From Cherax quadricarinatus (taxonomy: Eukaryota; Arthropoda; Malacostraca; Decapoda; Parastacidae): a DNA stretch of 64,000 nucleotides. The stretch lies in the NCBI RefSeq assembly GCF_038502225.1, contig NC_091300.1, positions 43,941,688-44,005,687 on the forward strand. The letters are read 5' to 3'. The notes under the pieces were generated by a model. It had not been told where the DNA came from, made no database searches, and worked only from the letters and a program-made list of their open reading frames with translations. The position numbers and the translations under genes were made by a program. Positions 61,274 to 64,000 of this stretch are shown in pieces; the first letter of the stretch is position 1; each line of letters starts with the position of its first letter.

Positions 61274-64000
61274 CCAATAAGAACATAAGAACATAAGAAA
61301 GGAGGAACACTGCAGCAGGCCTGCTGGCCCATACTAGGCAGGTCCTTTACAATTCATCCCACTAACAAAACATTTGCCCAACCCAATTTTCAATGCCACC
61401 CAAGAAATAAGCTCTGATGTGAAAGTCCCACTCAAATCCAACCCCTCCCACTCATGTACTTATCCAACCTAGATTTGAAACTTCCCAAAGTCCCAGCCTC
61501 AGTAACCCAACTAGGTAGACTGTTCCACTCATCAACTACCCTATTTCCAAACCAATACTTTCCTATGTCCTTTCTAAATCTAAACTTATCTAATTTAAAT
61601 CCATTACTGCGGGTTCTCTCTTGGAGAGACATCCTCAAGACCTTATTAATATCCCCTTTATTAATACCTATCTTCCACTTATACACTTCGATCAGGTCTC
61701 CCCTCATTCTTCGTCTAACAAGTGAATGTAACTTAAGAGTCTTCAGTCTTTCTTCATAAGGAAGATTTCTAATGCTATGTATTAATTTAGTCATCCTACG
61801 CTGAATGTTTTCTAACGAATTTATGTCCATTTTGTAATACGGAGACCAGAACTGAGCTGCATAATCTAGGTGAGGCCTTACTAATGATGTACAAAGCTGC
61901 AGTATGACCTCTGGACTTCTGTTGCTTACACTTCTTGATATAAATCCCAGTAATCTATTTGCCTTATTACGTATGCTTAGGTATTGCTGTCTTGGTTTAA
62001 AGTTGCTGCTCACCATAACCCCCAAGTCCTTTTCGCAATCTGTATGGCTAAGTTCTACATCATTTAACTTATAAGTACTAGGGTTATGGGCACTCTCAAG
62101 CTTCAGAACCTTGCATTTATCTACATTGAACTGCATCTGCCACTTTTATGACCAAGAATAGAGTTTGTTTAAATCCTCCTGAAGTTCCATAACATCTACG
62201 TTTGAATCAATTATCCTATCTTTGTGTCATCGGCGAATTTGCTCATATCACTAGTAATTCCCTCATCAAGATCATTGATATATATTATAAACAACAACGG
62301 GCCCAAGACTGATCCCTGTGGAACGCCACTTGTTACAGATCCCCACTAGGATTTAACCCCATTTATGGACACTCTCTGCTTCCTGTCAGTGAGCCATGAC
62401 TCGATCCACGAGAGCACTTTTCCCCCAATGCCATGAGCTGCCACTTTCTTTAACAGTCTATGGTGCGGAACTCTATCAAAAGCCTTACTAAAATCTAAGT
62501 AAATAATATCAAATTCTTTATTGTGGTCAACAGCCTCAAAAGCTTTACTGAAGAAAGTTAATAAATTAGTTAGACAAGACCGGCCTCTTGTGAATCCATG
62601 CTGAGTATCATTAATCAAGCTATGCTTATCGAGATGGCTTCTTATAATTTGAGCTATAATTGACTAGTAATTTGCCTACAATTGAGGTCAGGCTTATTGG
62701 GCGGTAATTTGACGGTAACGACTTGTCCCCTGTTTTAAAAATAGGAATTACTTTAGCCATCTTCCACATATCAGACGCTACACCTGTTTGAAGAGATAAA
62801 TTAAAAATATTAGTTAATGGTTCAGAGTTCCATTTTGCATTCCTTAAGAACCCTTGAAAAAACCTCATCAGGACCCGGTGACTTATTTTGCTTCAGTCTG
62901 TCTATCTGCTTCACAACCATCTCACTAGTGACTGTGATGTTACATAATTTATCTTCTTCTAGCCCACTGTAAAAAATAATTACTGGAATATTGTTAGTGT
63001 CTTCCTGTGTAAAAACTGAGAGAAAATAATTATTTAAAATCAAGCACATTTCATTCTCTTTGTCAGTAAGGTGCCCATAGTTATTTTTAAGGGGACCTAT
63101 CTTATCTCTAACTTTTGTTCTATAGACCTGGAAAAAACTTTTTGGGTTAGTTTTAGAATCCCTAGCAACTTTAATTTCATAGTCCCTTTTAGCTTTTCTT
63201 ATCCCCTTTTTAATGTCCCTCTTAATGTCAATATACTGATTCATAAGATGACCCTCACCTCTTTTGATACGCCTATAAATTCCTTTCTTATGCCCTAGTA
63301 GATATTTGAGCCTATTATTCATCCATTTTGGGTCATTTCTATTTGATCTAATTTCTTTATATGGGATAAACGCTCTTTGAGCAGCATGTATAGTGTTCAG
63401 AAAACTGTCATATTGATAGCTCTCTTCGTTACCCCAGTCAACAGATGATAAGTGTTCTCTAAGCCCATCGTAATCTCCTAAGCGAAAATCTGGGACTGTT
63501 ACTGAGTTATCGCTACTATCGTACTTCCATTCAATGCTAAATGTAATTGATTTGTGGTCGCTAGCACCCAGTTCCTCTGAAATTTCTAAATTATTAACAA
63601 GGGATTCATTGTTTGCCATAACTAAGTCAAGCAGGTTATTTCCCCTTGTAGGTTCTGTCACAAACTGCTTCAAAAAACAATCCTGAAATACTTCTAAGAA
63701 GTCGTATGATTCTAAATTCCCAGTCAAGAAATTCCAATCAACATGACTACAGTTAAAGTCTCCTAGAATTACTACATTATCGTGCCTTGTGGTCTTAACA
63801 ATTTCCTCCCATAGTAGTTTCCCTTGGTCCCTATCTAAGTTTGGGGGACGGTATATCACTCCTAAAATCAGTTTTTCATGCCCCTCTGAAAATTCTATCC
63901 AAACAGTCTCTGTATGTGTTACTTCAGACTTAATACCCGTTTTTATGCAACAGTTCAAGCGATCTCGGACATACAATGGCACCCCACCCCACTTCCCAAT
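61274..64000 (-). pseudogene. LINE-A ORF2 copy with several breaks, runs off the window
   Basis: Minus strand. The 3' end (TTCTTATG repeats) is at about 61275-61297. Relative to the intact copies: a 2-bp deletion near 62829 ends the first frame (63982-62822, endonuclease plus linker), and a 2-bp deletion near 62668 breaks the RT fingers. GAG to TAG at about 62346 lies before SGVPQGS, a 4-bp deletion near 62218 lies just after FADDTKIG, and GAA to TAA near 62147 precedes the last frame (62136-61432). Otherwise it is close to the 10971-13910 copy. The N-terminal endonuclease and ORF1 lie beyond 64000. Confidence 0.9.

Overview
The window is animal nuclear DNA made mostly of transposable elements. 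Spliced coding exons, several APE-type non-LTR retrotransposon families, tRNA-derived SINEs, Tc1-like and Tigger-like DNA transposons, and long (AT)n, (GT)n and minisatellite arrays all point to a repeat-rich arthropod. The mix of repeats resembles that of decapod crustaceans such as crayfish; this is recognition from memory, not a database result. I see no prokaryotic or viral gene clusters.

Host gene. The only ordinary gene I can support is the 3' end of a carboxylesterase on the + strand: exons at 2313-2466, 2594-2753, 3117-3228 and 16804-16893. All splice sites are canonical, the reading phase is continuous, and the catalytic-His motif is present. Its last intron is about 13.6 kb and is packed with retroelements. 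Upstream exons lie to the left of the window.

Retroelements. I use working names. LINE-A and LINE-B are CR1-like, with a coiled-coil plus SGNH-esterase ORF1 and an endonuclease-RT ORF2. LINE-A has an uninterrupted two-ORF copy at about 32.5-36.6 kb, a 5'-truncated copy with intact ORF2 at 10.6-14.06 kb, a decayed copy at 61.3-64 kb and fragments. LINE-B has one long minus-strand copy at 6.56-10.6 kb and fragments. LINE-E (about 23.1-28.1 kb, minus) is jockey-like, with a three-zinc-knuckle ORF1, an intact ORF2 and a 40-nt poly(A). LINE-D (28.4-30.5 kb, minus) encodes only a gag-like ORF1 and is bounded by a 15-bp target-site duplication. LINE-C has a + copy (38.6-42.6 kb) and a - copy (42.96-49.2 kb) arranged tail to tail; the second was later interrupted by a Tigger transposon and a palindromic element. 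LINE-F, LINE-G and LINE-H are present as decayed pieces.

Non-coding elements. A family of short elements recurs at least eight times (1.8, 5.9-6.3, 6.4, 15.4-15.8, 15.9-16.4, 17.3-17.9, 45.0-45.4 and 50.6-51.8 kb). Its copies carry a hammerhead-ribozyme-like core, an AATAAA just downstream, often a TATA box 120-165 nt upstream, and in several a small terminal hairpin that covaries between copies. Three copies are large palindromes or inverted arrays flanked by 13-14 bp direct repeats. They look like the pseudo-LTRs of Penelope-like elements; no Penelope RT or GIY-YIG ORF is present. Two large tandem arrays occur: a 32-bp minisatellite at 18369-20832 (exactly 77 units) and a 29/30-bp satellite at 53262-55528 that starts inside a LINE-F RT. 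I think the ribozyme-bearing palindromes and the ORF1-only LINE-D are the most unusual systems here.
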